This document shows, piece by piece, positions 10,443-23,600 of a stretch of DNA of 64,000 nt; the first letter of the stretch is position 1; each line of letters begins with the position of its first letter. The stretch is from Siphonodentalium dalli. Taxonomy: Eukaryota; Mollusca; Scaphopoda; Gadilida; Siphonodentaliidae. A program made the position numbers and the translations under genes. Where the stretch lies: contig CP136061.1 of assembly GCA_032622095.1 (NCBI GenBank), positions 214,366,373 to 214,430,372 of the forward strand, written 5' to 3'. The notes under the pieces were generated by a model that had not been told where the DNA came from, ran no database searches, and worked only from the letters and a program-made list of their open reading frames with translations.

Positions 10443-12040
10443 ATGGAATTTGTCCGCAATCCAGAACTGTGGTTATGAAATGGGATATTTGAGGTAATTT
10501 AACTCAATAAATTGATAACCATGTAACACTGGATATAACTACACAACATTGGCGATGAAAATCTTTGAAAACAAAATGAAAAAAAAAGAAGTCCATTTTG
10601 GGGGGTTTTTCTCCATTTTAAAGATATTCGTAAATAAATAGAAGAAAATCAATGAGTTGTTTGATACCTTTGGTACTAATGGGAGCTTGCACTAATGGGT
10701 CTATCGTTCATATGCAATTTGTCCCACGCCTTCTGTTAGAACTATAATAATAATATATTTGTTTGTGTGTTTTATCTTGTGGACTACACAGCGCTCTATA
10801 AATAATTCCAAAGAATATAGACATGTCCGAAATATTATTAAGTTTTAACCAATAAAAAACAGATGGAAGCACCCTTCAGACATTTCTGTCTTCAACCCAG
10901 TAAATATTGCGGGCATGGTAATATTAGTATCCCTCGTCACAACTGGGCGGAGCCACTCTCCCGTATTACTTATTAAGAGCCTCGAGACACCAAGTGCATG
11001 GCATCAGAAATAGTATTATTGTCTCTTTCATACCATTTCAATCGAGCAGAATTGCCTCGGCTCATGCACCTGGCTAAGCCAAAAATCAATTTTTAATATA
11101 ATTTTGACAATATGTAGTCCACTTGAAGCCAAACACACCCCTGATGTCGTTATATGCATCAAAGAAAATATCCATCACCTAATTAGTCAAAATTGCTAAT
11201 AGAAAGTGAAAAAAAATTTGAAAGTCAATATCCGGCCATCAAATAGGCCCATAAGCTCGGCTCGACAAGTACATGTACATTTTGTTAACAATATTGAGGC
11301 GTGTTACAAATTACAAACATAGTAGTTACACTTAAAACAAAATTTATTGTTGCAACAAATCGTCAAATGCATCAAAACAATTTTCAGTCAAATAAACCGA
11401 AACATATTCACCTTTTTGCAATCAAATTATTACTTTATGCATCTATATATGTTCATTGCATGGAATTTGTCCGCAATCCAGAACTTTGGTTATGAAATGG
11501 GATATTTGAGGTAATTTAACTCAATAAATTGATAACCATGTAACACTGGACATAACTACACAACATTGGCGATGAAAATGGGGCCCTATGAATCTTTGTT
11601 CTTGACTCTTTGAAAAAAAAATGAAAAACAAAAAGAGTCCAGTTTGGGGGTTTTTTCTCCATTTTAAAGATATTCGTAAATAAATAAAAGAAAATCAATG
11701 AGTGGTTTGATACCTTTGGTACTAATGGGAGCTTGCACTAATGGGTCTATCGTTCAAATGCAATTTGTCCCACACCCTTCTGTTAGAACTATAATAATAA
11801 TATAATAGTCAAAATTGCTAACAGAAAGTGAACAAACTTTTGAAAGTCAATATCCGGCCATCAAATAGGCTCATAAGCTCGGCTCGACAAGTACATGTAC
11901 ATTTTGTTAACAATACTGAGGCGTGTTACAAATTACAAACATAGTAGTTACACTTAAAACTAAATTTATTGTTGCAACAAATCGTCAAATGCATCAAAAC
12001 ATTTTTCACTCAAATAAACCGAAACATATTCACCTTTCCC
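10443..12040 (+). repeat. 1-kb tandem duplication with an internal deletion
   Basis: Block X (ATGGAATTTGTCCGCAATCC onward) occurs at 10443 and 11460, a 1017-bp spacing. Block Y (AGTCAAAATTGCTAA onward, with CTCGGCTCGACAAGTACATG) occurs at 11185 and 11807. The X-to-Y distance is 742 bp in the first copy and 347 bp in the second, so the second copy lost about 395 bp, with the breakpoint in an AATAATATAAT stretch. A weaker third echo follows to about 12300. Confidence 0.8.
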
Positions 12041-12296
12041 ATGCTCTCACTAGATTTTGCACACAAAAAAAATTACTTTGTGCATAATGTATGTTTCATT
12101 CCATGGAATTTGACGGTGAAAATAGGGTGTAATGAATCATGAATCCTTGTTCTTGACTTGTGTAATAAATTTTATTTGTTTAAACATGCCATTCTGGGCC
12201 GTTTTTCTCCATTTTGCAGATATTTCGCGGATAAATATAACAAAATCGAATGAGTGTTTGTCCCACGCCCCTTTTGTTATAATATTAATAATATAA

Positions 12297-12445
12297 TTAA
12301 AGATGCTTGCAAATTACTATTTCCTTGGCTTCGGGTGTCAAAAATACTTATTAGAGTCGAGGAACCCACCCAACAAAGTTCCGAATGATCAGATATCGAT
12401 TTTTGAAATCTATTATTTTTCACCACCGATAATTTTTAGTGCCCC
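12297..12445 (-). repeat. inverted partner of the 1.63-kb dispersed repeat
   Basis: Contains TTGGCTTCGGGTGT and GAGTCGAGGAAC, the reverse complements of landmarks at 1630-1745. Only these two copies are seen in the window. Confidence 0.6.
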
Positions 12446-14943
12446 AGTAAAAGGTTGACGAGAAGTCTCTGACAAAATTGCGGATGAAGATGAATAACTC
12501 TAAAAACACCCCTCACCTGGCGTTATATGCAGTCAATATCAATCCCCTAATTAGTCAAAATTGCTGACAGAAAGTTAGTACGTGTAAATACGTGTATAAA
12601 CCGTACAAACATTAAATCGGAAGTTGCTTTCGAAAAGACGAAAAATGCAATTTCGCTCTATCCACAATGTTGTTCAATGTAAATTACATCATGAAAAAGG
12701 AGGCAAACGAGAGACGATGAAATGGTTGTCTTGGATTGGGTGATGATCATCGTTGTCACCATGTTAGAGAATTTCCAGGTAGACACCCACTTTGATACAA
12801 CTTTGACGTAAATATGCTGGTGATCTGGTTAACCTGTTGCTCAGAGCCCGGAATCGCAATATTAGGTGTTCCTGTTGAACTCATTCTCTGTAGTTCCAAT
12901 GTAATTCCAAACATGTTCCTACCTGCAAATAATGGACAGAAGCGATAATATACAATTATACATTAATAAAAGAATTAGTGACACTGTAGCTCAGCTTGCG
13001 CATGAGGCATAATTCTTACAGAAGGAAATGGAATGATAAAGGGGGGGTGAAAATTTCCAGTATATATGTACCACCCTCTATTAACCAGATTCATATATCA
13101 CACACAGATCTAGGCCATTTCCCGACCTGTTACAATAGGTTTGGGTGCCCAAAATTAATTATAACCAAACAGTAATAATCAAGGTTTGTCATGTTTTTGT
13201 ACATCTATATCTATATTTGGTAAACCAAGCAAAAATACCATTGGAAGTCATAATCAGTGCCATCGTATTATCGCTGGAATAATTGATGATTATATTGATA
13301 TCTGTTTGATTTATAAACCACAATGTTTTGTGCTTTCACATAATGTCACGTAAATTGAAGCCAACAAATAACTTCCAAATACTGGAAATAATGGCTGAAC
13401 ATACATGTATACATGACGTATGTAAAATAATCAAGAACTTTTGACATAAGACAAAGTAAATAACTCATTAAACATTGCCATTATAAATTATATTTGTCTT
13501 CCAGTTCTGCCAGCATGAAACAATTTTCGTCTACGTGAAATTATCGATTAAACATGGTATGTGGGTTCCATATAGTCATCATTGGTAGTATGATACATGT
13601 AGTGATGTACGCATACAATGTTATTAATATACCAATGGGTGTGCAAGGTGTGTGTGTGAGCTGTGTACGAATGTCGACCCCCCACCATTTCCGTCTATTC
13701 AATCGTTGTCAGATATTGTTCTGTATATAAATGTACTAATAAAAGAAAGAAAAAAAGAAAAAACATTACTGATGGTCTATTCTTCCTGAATAAGTTGTAT
13801 TATAGATTCCAGGGCATAAAATAATAAACATGTCAAAGACTCCTGTCAAGAAACGCTTCCATCAATAAATTTTGATTTCATATCAATATGTTCTTATATT
13901 AAATGGGACAATATTTCATTACTATTTTTAGAACAGACGTTCACAAAGTGTTCATGTGATGAACGTGGGGATTGAGTTCCCCTGCTTGTTAAATCAATAA
14001 ATATCAATTGTTAAAAGCGTTTCCGAACAGTGGTCGTCGAGGAAGAGATAGTCCATCTTAAATGAAAATCCAAGTATACAGCTTTTAAAACTCCAAATTG
14101 TTGAAATTGTTTTGAAACATTACATGAGGAACTACTAGTCAGTCAGTATTTAGTATAGAAAGGGCTAAATTGAAATGCTTTCATAAGTTTCATCAAGTAT
14201 GACTATGAGGAGAATAATTATGTGTTTTGTAGTTGATAAATATATTCCTGAAAGTCTCGATCATTATTCGAACTTAAAACCCACTTGCGCGTCTGCCTAT
14301 TGTTGTCGCTTGAGTATTATCCAGACGAATGTCCTCCACCGAGGATGCCGAGGTGTTAGCTCGCCGAGGAGGTAATTAATTTGCGAGTCATTATAAGCTC
14401 AACTGTGCATAATCTGAATAATGACCACCTCGAAAAAGGAATAAACACTCCTGGTTAAGTGGATGAATAACATTTGACATGATAATCCTCCAGCGACATA
14501 AAAAGGGAAGAATTGACATTTATCCAATGTTAAAATTAAAATCGTTCTTATATTTGATGAATATTTGTACTAAAAGTGTCATAATTTGGAAAAATTACCA
14601 CCATAGCGGATGTTTGGCGAGACATGTAATGTATACAACAATTGGAAAACTTGGGGTATACCAGTTGTATACTAGTATATACTTGCAGCCCAAATATAAT
14701 TTTCCAGATTTGGTTTGGTTACAAGTGCGATTAGAAATTCCTAGTTGGACATACCCAAACGGAATCTACATTTCCATGTCAATATTTAAATATAACACGT
14801 TGATTACCAAGCAAAATAAAGTTTGTATACATTGAATTCTTATATTAGACCGATCATCGTGTATGATAAGAATTGCCAAACAACGCGGCTCCCACCTCCA
14901 GTCATACTATAGAAATAATTCATCGGTCTATTTCTAAATTGAA
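12446..14943. other. 2.5 kb with nothing recognisable
   Basis: AT-rich DNA without a coding region or repeat partner I could identify. The frame at 14479-14835 has unremarkable AT-rich codons and no recognisable domain. Confidence 0.5.
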
Positions 14944-15266
14944 CAAGAGATGGACTGTCGTCTGGTGCATACCCCCTTGTGGAATACCGTCTAGTGTGGG
15001 CACATCTATAACTTATGATGGCTATACTCAGACTTATGGACCCAGAAATCAGCATTTTCATATTAACAAAGTCAATAGTTCAAAAAACCAAAACAAACAG
15101 TTGAATGTGCCATTAAACGTCATCATAGTGGTGAATAATATGAATATCCATAAAAAAATTCATTGAGATCCGAGTAATACTGTTATGACATGAACAGACA
15201 TCGGACGGACGTACAGACGGATGCACCAACGGACAGGTGCAAAACAGTATACCCACCTTTTTTTTT
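14944..15266 (-). mobile_element. short copy of hairpin-led family G
   Basis: Read on the minus strand it starts GGGTATACTGTTTTGCACC, then GTCCG-rich DNA and GATGTCTGTTCATGTCATAA. It ends GACGACAGTCCATCTCTTG followed by TT. Both ends match the 58522-59727 copy, but this one has only about one internal 174-bp-type unit instead of six. The 5' hairpin is partly lost in an A/T run. Head-on abutment with an AGCTC-family fragment at 15270 indicates nested or adjacent insertions. Non-coding. Confidence 0.75.
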
Positions 15267-15269
15267 AAA

Positions 15270-15337
15270 CAAGACAGTCAATGACTGTGGGTCGCTCACC
15301 AGACTGTAAAGACTGAAAAGACTGGGACTCTGAAGAC
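15270..15337 (-). mobile_element. 3' end fragment of the AGCTC family
   Basis: Minus strand: CCCAGTCTTTTCAGTCTTT, then GGTGAGCGACCCACAGTCATT and GACTGTCTTG/TT. The same 3' end closes the copies at 40856 and 61304. The terminal hairpin ACAGTCATTGACTGT is intact. The fragment is only about 68 bp. Confidence 0.75.
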
Positions 15338-15576
15338 TACAAGAGTCAGTATGTGACTATCACTTAAGACAAGTAGTTCTAAACATAGACATAGCTGGAG
15401 GTTCTCCGTTGAGCAGGGTTCTTCAACTTGATATTTCTAATTGCACACCACTGACAAATCTCCAAACTCTTACCTTTTAAAGAAGACAACCATACCACAG
15501 TATTAAGTTCACAAAAATCATTTTGCATCCCTCTTAGGTTGACTTTCACAACTGGTACCAGTACTTCGGAAACGGG

Positions 15577-15659
15577 CCCACTCGCCCCAGGGCCCACTCA
15601 CCCCAGTCGACCTGGGCCAGCTCGCCCCGGGCCAGCTCGTCCCGGGCCAGCTCGCCCCA
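15577..15659. repeat. GC-rich minisatellite (GGGCCAGCTCGCCCC)
   Basis: About five imperfect 15-17-bp units of the type GGGCCAGCTCGCCCC, strongly CpG-rich compared with the surrounding AT-rich DNA. It ends about 17 bp before the first 1734-bp satellite unit. Confidence 0.8.
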
Positions 15660-15675
15660 AGGGATAATGTCTTAT

Positions 15676-17409
15676 TATACTTCCATGGTGTAACCAAGGA
15701 AGTATATTGTTTTTCTACTGCGGCCGTTTTCTGTTTAATTGGAAATACTCAGAAACTAATGGGAGGAGGACCGCGAAATCTCTAGCGAATGTAGGCATCT
15801 AAGGTCTACTAAAAATAATGCTATCCGGATGTTGGTCCAATATATTTTGACAGAGTTATGGCCCTTTTTCGATTATTTTTCATTATTATTATTATTATTA
15901 TACTGGACACTTTTGCAACCCTTATTACTCGAAAAGTACCAGGAGTAGCACACTAAAACTTGGTACGTATCTTGGGATCAAAGAGTTGTATGCCATCGTC
16001 GCATAACGAATATTGTCCGCGTTTTCCCCGAGGAGTTATCTCCCTTTATTTGAAAAAATGTCATTTTATTATCTCGGAAATTATAAGAAGCAGAGCATCG
16101 AAAATTAGACCGTATGCACATCTCGATATGCACTACTGCCCACGGGCATAACAACTTGGGTCCGCCCTTTCCCTGAAGAGTTACCGCCCATAGTTGGCAA
16201 ACCTCTATTTTATTGTACTCTGTTGTCCTCCCGTATCATTCCAGATAACTGTATTTGGTTTTTGTAGTCGTGTTGACCGTTGTCAGCTTAGTCCGAGGAA
16301 GAAAATTTGACAGGGTTGGACATATATTTTTACACTGGGGTGGGGGCAATATTTTCGCAATTTTTTTTTATTATTGACATTCATCTATTTAAGTATGTAG
16401 ATTCCCTGAACGAAAACAAACCCATACCGGAAAGGATTTTTGTAATCCGAGAAGAAATGCAAGAGTTACGGGCCCTCAAAGTTTGCAAGTGTCGGTCCCA
16501 TGTGCTTGTGACCCTATCTCCTCCGAAGATGTCGAACTTTGGATGTCGTCTGATATCCCAGTGCGTGCGGTCTGAAGAGAGCACGCGATGGGCCAAATTT
16601 TGCCAGTGTCGGTTCAGTGTTGTGGGTCAGGGGAGGGGTGGTCCGGGGTACCAATTTTGTATTCTTCTCCGAATCGGATGAAACTTGGAATATAACATCC
16701 ATACCGCCAACCGATCTAGAAACTGAAAGAATTTCGAAAATCCATTGAAAAATGTCAGAGTTGTGGGCCTTCAAACAATGCAAATTTGGCCCCATATGCT
16801 TGTGATCACATCTCCTCCGAAGATGTCAAACTTTGGATGTCAACTGATACGCCAATGCGTGCGGTCTGAAGAGAGCACGCGATGAGCCAAATTTTGCCAG
16901 TGTCGGTTCAGTGTTGTGGGTCAGGGGAGGGGTGGTCCGGGGTACCAAAATTTATTTCGTCTCCGAATCATATGAAACTTGATATATAACATATACCATA
17001 CACGTTGATCATAAAACTGAAAACAGATTGTAAATCCGTTAAAAAATGGCGGAGATTTGGGCCCTCAAACTTTGAATGTGGGCCCGTATTCTTTCCAATA
17101 AACAAAATGTTATTCGTCTCTGAATCAGACAAAATTTATAACAAATAATCAATGTAAGTAGCTGATCACAATACTCAAAACAATTTTTAAATCCATTGGA
17201 AAATAACGGAGTTACGGGCTCTCAAAATTCGCATTTTGGGCCGGGTTTGACTATTTCCCAATCCCGTCACCCAATTTCGAGGCAGGGGTGGGGTCACTCC
17301 CAAACACTTGAGATCAACCCACACATGTTAAGGGAAAGATATAATCATCCTAATTCATATTTTCCGTCCCTTAACTGCGATTTATTGAGCTCATGATTTG
17401 CCCTATTAT
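15676..17409 (+). repeat. array unit A (divergent)
   Basis: First full unit. It differs from the later ones by at least eight single-base changes, for example ACTCAGAAAC where later units have ACTGAGAAAC, CATAACAACTTGGG versus CATAAAAACTTGGG, and CTTCTCCGAAT versus CTTCTCAGAAT. It is the outlier expected at the edge of an array that expanded internally. Confidence 0.9.
16516..17050 (+). repeat. 294-bp duplication inside each 1734-bp unit
   Basis: ATCTCCTCCGAAGATGTC occurs at 16516 and 16810, and the following 180 bp or so (GCGTGCGGTCTGAAGAGAGC, GGTGGTCCGGGGTACCAA) is repeated with modest divergence. Fainter third and fourth echoes of the preceding segment (GAG.TTGGGCCCTCAAACTTTG) follow. The duplication predates amplification because all units share it. 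Confidence 0.8.
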
Positions 17410-17620
17410 TATACTTCCATGGTGTAACCAAGGAAGTATATTGTTTTTCTACTGCGGCCGTTTTCTGTTTAATTGGAAATACTCAGAAACTAATGGGAGG
17501 AGGACCGCGAAATCTCTAGCGAATGTAGGCATCTAAGGTCTACTAAAAATAATGCTATCCGGATGTTGGTCCAATATATTTTGACAGAGTTATGGCCCTT
17601 TTTCGATTATTTTTCATTAT
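17410..17620 (+). repeat. 211-bp partial unit B
   Basis: The first 211 bp of the unit, from hairpin to CATTAT, joined directly to the start of the next unit. It carries the A-type ACTCAGAAAC variant, so it belongs with unit A, whereas unit C immediately after carries the G variant. The junction lies where ATTATTATACT occurs both inside the unit and at the unit start. Confidence 0.9.
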
Positions 17621-20600
17621 TATACTTCCATGGTGTAACCAAGGAAGTATATTGTTTTTCTACTGCGGCCGTTTTCTGTTTAATTGGAAATACTGAGAAA
17701 CTAATGGGAGGAGGACCGCGAAATCTCTAGCGAATGTAGGCATCTAAGGTCTACTAAAAATAATGCTATCCGGATGTTGGTCCAATATATTTTGACAGAG
17801 TTATGGCCCTTTTTCGATTATTTTTCATTATTATTATTATTATTATACTGGACACTTTTGCAACCCTTATTACTCGAAAAGTACCAGGAGTAGCACACTA
17901 AAACTTGGTACGTATCTTGGGATCAAAGAGTTGTATGCCATCGTCGCATAACGAATATTGTCCGTGTTTTCCCCGAGGAGTTATCTCCCTTTATTTGAAA
18001 AAATGTCATTTTATTATCTCGGAAATTATAAGAAGCAGAGCATCGAAAATTAGACCGTATGCACATCTCGATATGCACTACTGCCCACGGGCATAAAAAC
18101 TTGGGTCCGCCCTTTCCCTGAAGAGTTACCGCCCATAGTTGGCAAACCTCTATTGTATTGTACTCTGTTGTCCTCCCGTATCATTCCAGATAACTGTATT
18201 TGGTTTTTGTAGTCGTGTTGACCGTTGTCAGCTTAGTCCGAGGAAGAAAATTTGACAGGGTTGGACATATATTTTTACACTGGGGTGGGGGCAATATTTT
18301 CGCAATTTTTTTTTATTATTGACATTCATCTATTTAAGTATGTAGATTCCCTGAACGAAAACAAACCCATACCGGAAAGGATTTTTGTAATCCGAGAAGA
18401 AATGCAAGAGTTACGGGCCCTCAAAGTTTGCAAGTGTCGGTCCCATGTGCTTGTGACCCTATCTCCTCCGAAGATGTCGAACTTTGGATGTCGTCTGATA
18501 TCCCAGTGCGTGCGGTCTGAAGAGAGCACGCGATGGGCCAAATTTTGCCAATGTCGGTTCAGTGTTGTGGGTCAGGGGAGGGGTGGTCCGGGGTACCAAT
18601 TTTGTATTCTTCTCAGAATCGGATGAAACTTGGAATATAACATCCATACCGCCAACCGATCTAGAAACTGAAAGAATTTCGAAAATCCATTGAAAAATGT
18701 CAGAGTTGTGGGCCTTCAAACAATGCAAATTTGGCCCCATATGCTTGTGATCACATCTCCTCCGAAGATGTCAAACTTTGGATGTCAACTGATACGCCAA
18801 TGCGTGCGGTCTGAAGAGAGCACGCGATGAGCCAAATTTTGCCAGTGTCGGTTCAGTGTTGTGGGTCAGGAGAGGGGTGGTCCGGGGTACCAAAATTTAT
18901 TTCGTCTCCGAATCATATGAAACTTGATATATAACATATACCATACACGTTGATCATAAAACTGAAAACAGATTGTAAATCCGTTAAAAAATGGCGGAGA
19001 TTTGGGCCCTCAAACTTTGAATGTGGGCCCGTATTCTTTCCAATAAACAAAATGTTATTCGTCTCTGAATCAGACAAAATTTATAAAAAATAATCAATGT
19101 AAGTAGCTGATCACAATACTCAAAACAATTTTTAAATCCATTGGAAAATAACGGAGTTACGGGCTCTCAAAATTCGCATTTTGGGCCGGGTTTGACTATT
19201 TCCCAATCCCGTCACCCAATTTCGAGGCAGGGGTGGGGTCACTCCCAAACACTTGAGATCAACCCACACATGTTAAGGGAAAGATATAATCATCCTAATT
19301 CATATTTTCCGTCCCTTAACTGCGATTTATTGAGCTCATGATTTGCCCTATTATTATACTTCCATGGTGTAACCAAGGAAGTATATTGTTTTTCTACTGC
19401 GGCCGTTTTCTGTTTAATTGGAAATACTGAGAAACTAATGGGAGGAGGACCGCGAAATCTCTAGCGAATGTAGGCATCTAAGGTCTACTAAAAATAATGC
19501 TATCCGGATGTTGGTCCAATATATTTTGACAGAGTTATGGCCCTTTTTCGATTATTTTTCATTATTATTATTATTATTATACTGGACACTTTTGCAACCC
19601 TTATTACTCGAAAAGTACCAGGAGTAGCACACTAAAACTTGGTACGTATCTTGGGATCAAAGAGTTGTATGCCATCGTCGCATAACGAATATTGTCCGTG
19701 TTTTCCCCGAGGAGTTATCTCCCTTTATTTGAAAAAATGTCATTTTATTATCTCGGAAATTATAAGAAGCAGAGCATCGAAAATTAGACCGTATGCACAT
19801 CTCGATATGCACTACTGCCCACGGGCATAAAAACTTGGGTCCGCCCTTTCCCTGAAGAGTTACCGCCCATAGTTGGCAAACCTCTATTGTATTGTACTCT
19901 GTTGTCCTCCCGTATCATTCCAGATAACTGTATTTGGTTTTTGTAGTCGTGTTGACCGTTGTCAGCTTAGTCCGAGGAAGAAAATTTGACAGGGTTGGAC
20001 ATATATTTTTACACTGGGGTGGGGGCAATATTTTCGCAATTTTTTTTTATTATTGACATTCATCTATTTAAGTATGTAGATTCCCTGAACGAAAACAAAC
20101 CCATACCGGAAAGGATTTTTGTAATCCGAGAAGAAATGCAAGAGTTACGGGCCCTCAAAGTTTGCAAGTGTCGGTCCCATGTGCTTGTGACCCTATCTCC
20201 TCCGAAGATGTCGAACTTTGGATGTCGTCTGATATCCCAGTGCGTGCGGTCTGAAGAGAGCACGCGATGGGCCAAATTTTGCCAATGTCGGTTCAGTGTT
20301 GTGGGTCAGGGGAGGGGTGGTCCGGGGTACCAATTTTGTATTCTTCTCAGAATCGGATGAAACTTGGAATATAACATCCATACCGCCAACCGATCTAGAA
20401 ACTGAAAGAATTTCGAAAATCCATTGAAAAATGTCAGAGTTGTGGGCCTTCAAACAATGCAAATTTGGCCCCATATGCTTGTGATCACATCTCCTCCGAA
20501 GATGTCAAACTTTGGATGTCAACTGATACGCCAATGCGTGCGGTCTGAAGAGAGCACGCGATGAGCCAAATTTTGCCAGTGTCGGTTCAGTGTTGTGGGT

Positions 20601-23600
20601 CAGGAGAGGGGTGGTCCGGGGTACCAAAATTTATTTCGTCTCCGAATCATATGAAACTTGATATATAACATATACCATACACGTTGATCATAAAACTGAA
20701 AACAGATTGTAAATCCGTTAAAAAATGGCGGAGATTTGGGCCCTCAAACTTTGAATGTGGGCCCGTATTCTTTCCAATAAACAAAATGTTATTCGTCTCT
20801 GAATCAGACAAAATTTATAAAAAATAATCAATGTAAGTAGCTGATCACAATACTCAAAACAATTTTTAAATCCATTGGAAAATAACGGAGTTACGGGCTC
20901 TCAAAATTCGCATTTTGGGCCGGGTTTGACTATTTCCCAATCCCGTCACCCAATTTCGAGGCAGGGGTGGGGTCACTCCCAAACACTTGAGATCAACCCA
21001 CACATGTTAAGGGAAAGATATAATCATCCTAATTCATATTTTCCGTCCCTTAACTGCGATTTATTGAGCTCATGATTTGCCCTATTATTATACTTCCATG
21101 GTGTAACCAAGGAAGTATATTGTTTTTCTACTGCGGCCGTTTTCTGTTTAATTGGAAATACTGAGAAACTAATGGGAGGAGGACCGCGAAATCTCTAGCG
21201 AATGTAGGCATCTAAGGTCTACTAAAAATAATGCTATCCGGATGTTGGTCCAATATATTTTGACAGAGTTATGGCCCTTTTTCGATTATTTTTCATTATT
21301 ATTATTATTATTATACTGGACACTTTTGCAACCCTTATTACTCGAAAAGTACCAGGAGTAGCACACTAAAACTTGGTACGTATCTTGGGATCAAAGAGTT
21401 GTATGCCATCGTCGCATAACGAATATTGTCCGTGTTTTCCCCGAGGAGTTATCTCCCTTTATTTGAAAAAATGTCATTTTATTATCTCGGAAATTATAAG
21501 AAGCAGAGCATCGAAAATTAGACCGTATGCACATCTCGATATGCACTACTGCCCACGGGCATAAAAACTTGGGTCCGCCCTTTCCCTGAAGAGTTACCGC
21601 CCATAGTTGGCAAACCTCTATTGTATTGTACTCTGTTGTCCTCCCGTATCATTCCAGATAACTGTATTTGGTTTTTGTAGTCGTGTTGACCGTTGTCAGC
21701 TTAGTCCGAGGAAGAAAATTTGACAGGGTTGGACATATATTTTTACACTGGGGTGGGGGCAATATTTTCGCAATTTTTTTTTATTATTGACATTCATCTA
21801 TTTAAGTATGTAGATTCCCTGAACGAAAACAAACCCATACCGGAAAGGATTTTTGTAATCCGAGAAGAAATGCAAGAGTTACGGGCCCTCAAAGTTTGCA
21901 AGTGTCGGTCCCATGTGCTTGTGACCCTATCTCCTCCGAAGATGTCGAACTTTGGATGTCGTCTGATATCCCAGTGCGTGCGGTCTGAAGAGAGCACGCG
22001 ATGGGCCAAATTTTGCCAATGTCGGTTCAGTGTTGTGGGTCAGGGGAGGGGTGGTCCGGGGTACCAATTTTGTATTCTTCTCAGAATCGGATGAAACTTG
22101 GAATATAACATCCATACCGCCAACCGATCTAGAAACTGAAAGAATTTCGAAAATCCATTGAAAAATGTCAGAGTTGTGGGCCTTCAAACAATGCAAATTT
22201 GGCCCCATATGCTTGTGATCACATCTCCTCCGAAGATGTCAAACTTTGGATGTCAACTGATACGCCAATGCGTGCGGTCTGAAGAGAGCACGCGATGAGC
22301 CAAATTTTGCCAGTGTCGGTTCAGTGTTGTGGGTCAGGAGAGGGGTGGTCCGGGGTACCAAAATTTATTTCGTCTCCGAATCATATGAAACTTGATATAT
22401 AACATATACCATACACGTTGATCATAAAACTGAAAACAGATTGTAAATCCGTTAAAAAATGGCGGAGATTTGGGCCCTCAAACTTTGAATGTGGGCCCGT
22501 ATTCTTTCCAATAAACAAAATGTTATTCGTCTCTGAATCAGACAAAATTTATAAAAAATAATCAATGTAAGTAGCTGATCACAATACTCAAAACAATTTT
22601 TAAATCCATTGGAAAATAACGGAGTTACGGGCTCTCAAAATTCGCATTTTGGGCCGGGTTTGACTATTTCCCAATCCCGTCACCCAATTTCGAGGCAGGG
22701 GTGGGGTCACTCCCAAACACTTGAGATCAACCCACACATGTTAAGGGAAAGATATAATCATCCTAATTCATATTTTCCGTCCCTTAACTGCGATTTATTG
22801 AGCTCATGATTTGCCCTATTATTATACTTCCATGGTGTAACCAAGGAAGTATATTGTTTTTCTACTGCGGCCGTTTTCTGTTTAATTGGAAATACTGAGA
22901 AACTAATGGGAGGAGGACCGCGAAATCTCTAGCGAATGTAGGCATCTAAGGTCTACTAAAAATAATGCTATCCGGATGTTGGTCCAATATATTTTGACAG
23001 AGTTATGGCCCTTTTTCGATTATTTTTCATTATTATTATTATTATTATACTGGACACTTTTGCAACCCTTATTACTCGAAAAGTACCAGGAGTAGCACAC
23101 TAAAACTTGGTACGTATCTTGGGATCAAAGAGTTGTATGCCATCGTCGCATAACGAATATTGTCCGTGTTTTCCCCGAGGAGTTATCTCCCTTTATTTGA
23201 AAAAATGTCATTTTATTATCTCGGAAATTATAAGAAGCAGAGCATCGAAAATTAGACCGTATGCACATCTCGATATGCACTACTGCCCACGGGCATAAAA
23301 ACTTGGGTCCGCCCTTTCCCTGAAGAGTTACCGCCCATAGTTGGCAAACCTCTATTGTATTGTACTCTGTTGTCCTCCCGTATCATTCCAGATAACTGTA
23401 TTTGGTTTTTGTAGTCGTGTTGACCGTTGTCAGCTTAGTCCGAGGAAGAAAATTTGACAGGGTTGGACATATATTTTTACACTGGGGTGGGGGCAATATT
23501 TTCGCAATTTTTTTTTATTATTGACATTCATCTATTTAAGTATGTAGATTCCCTGAACGAAAACAAACCCATACCGGAAAGGATTTTTGTAATCCGAGAA

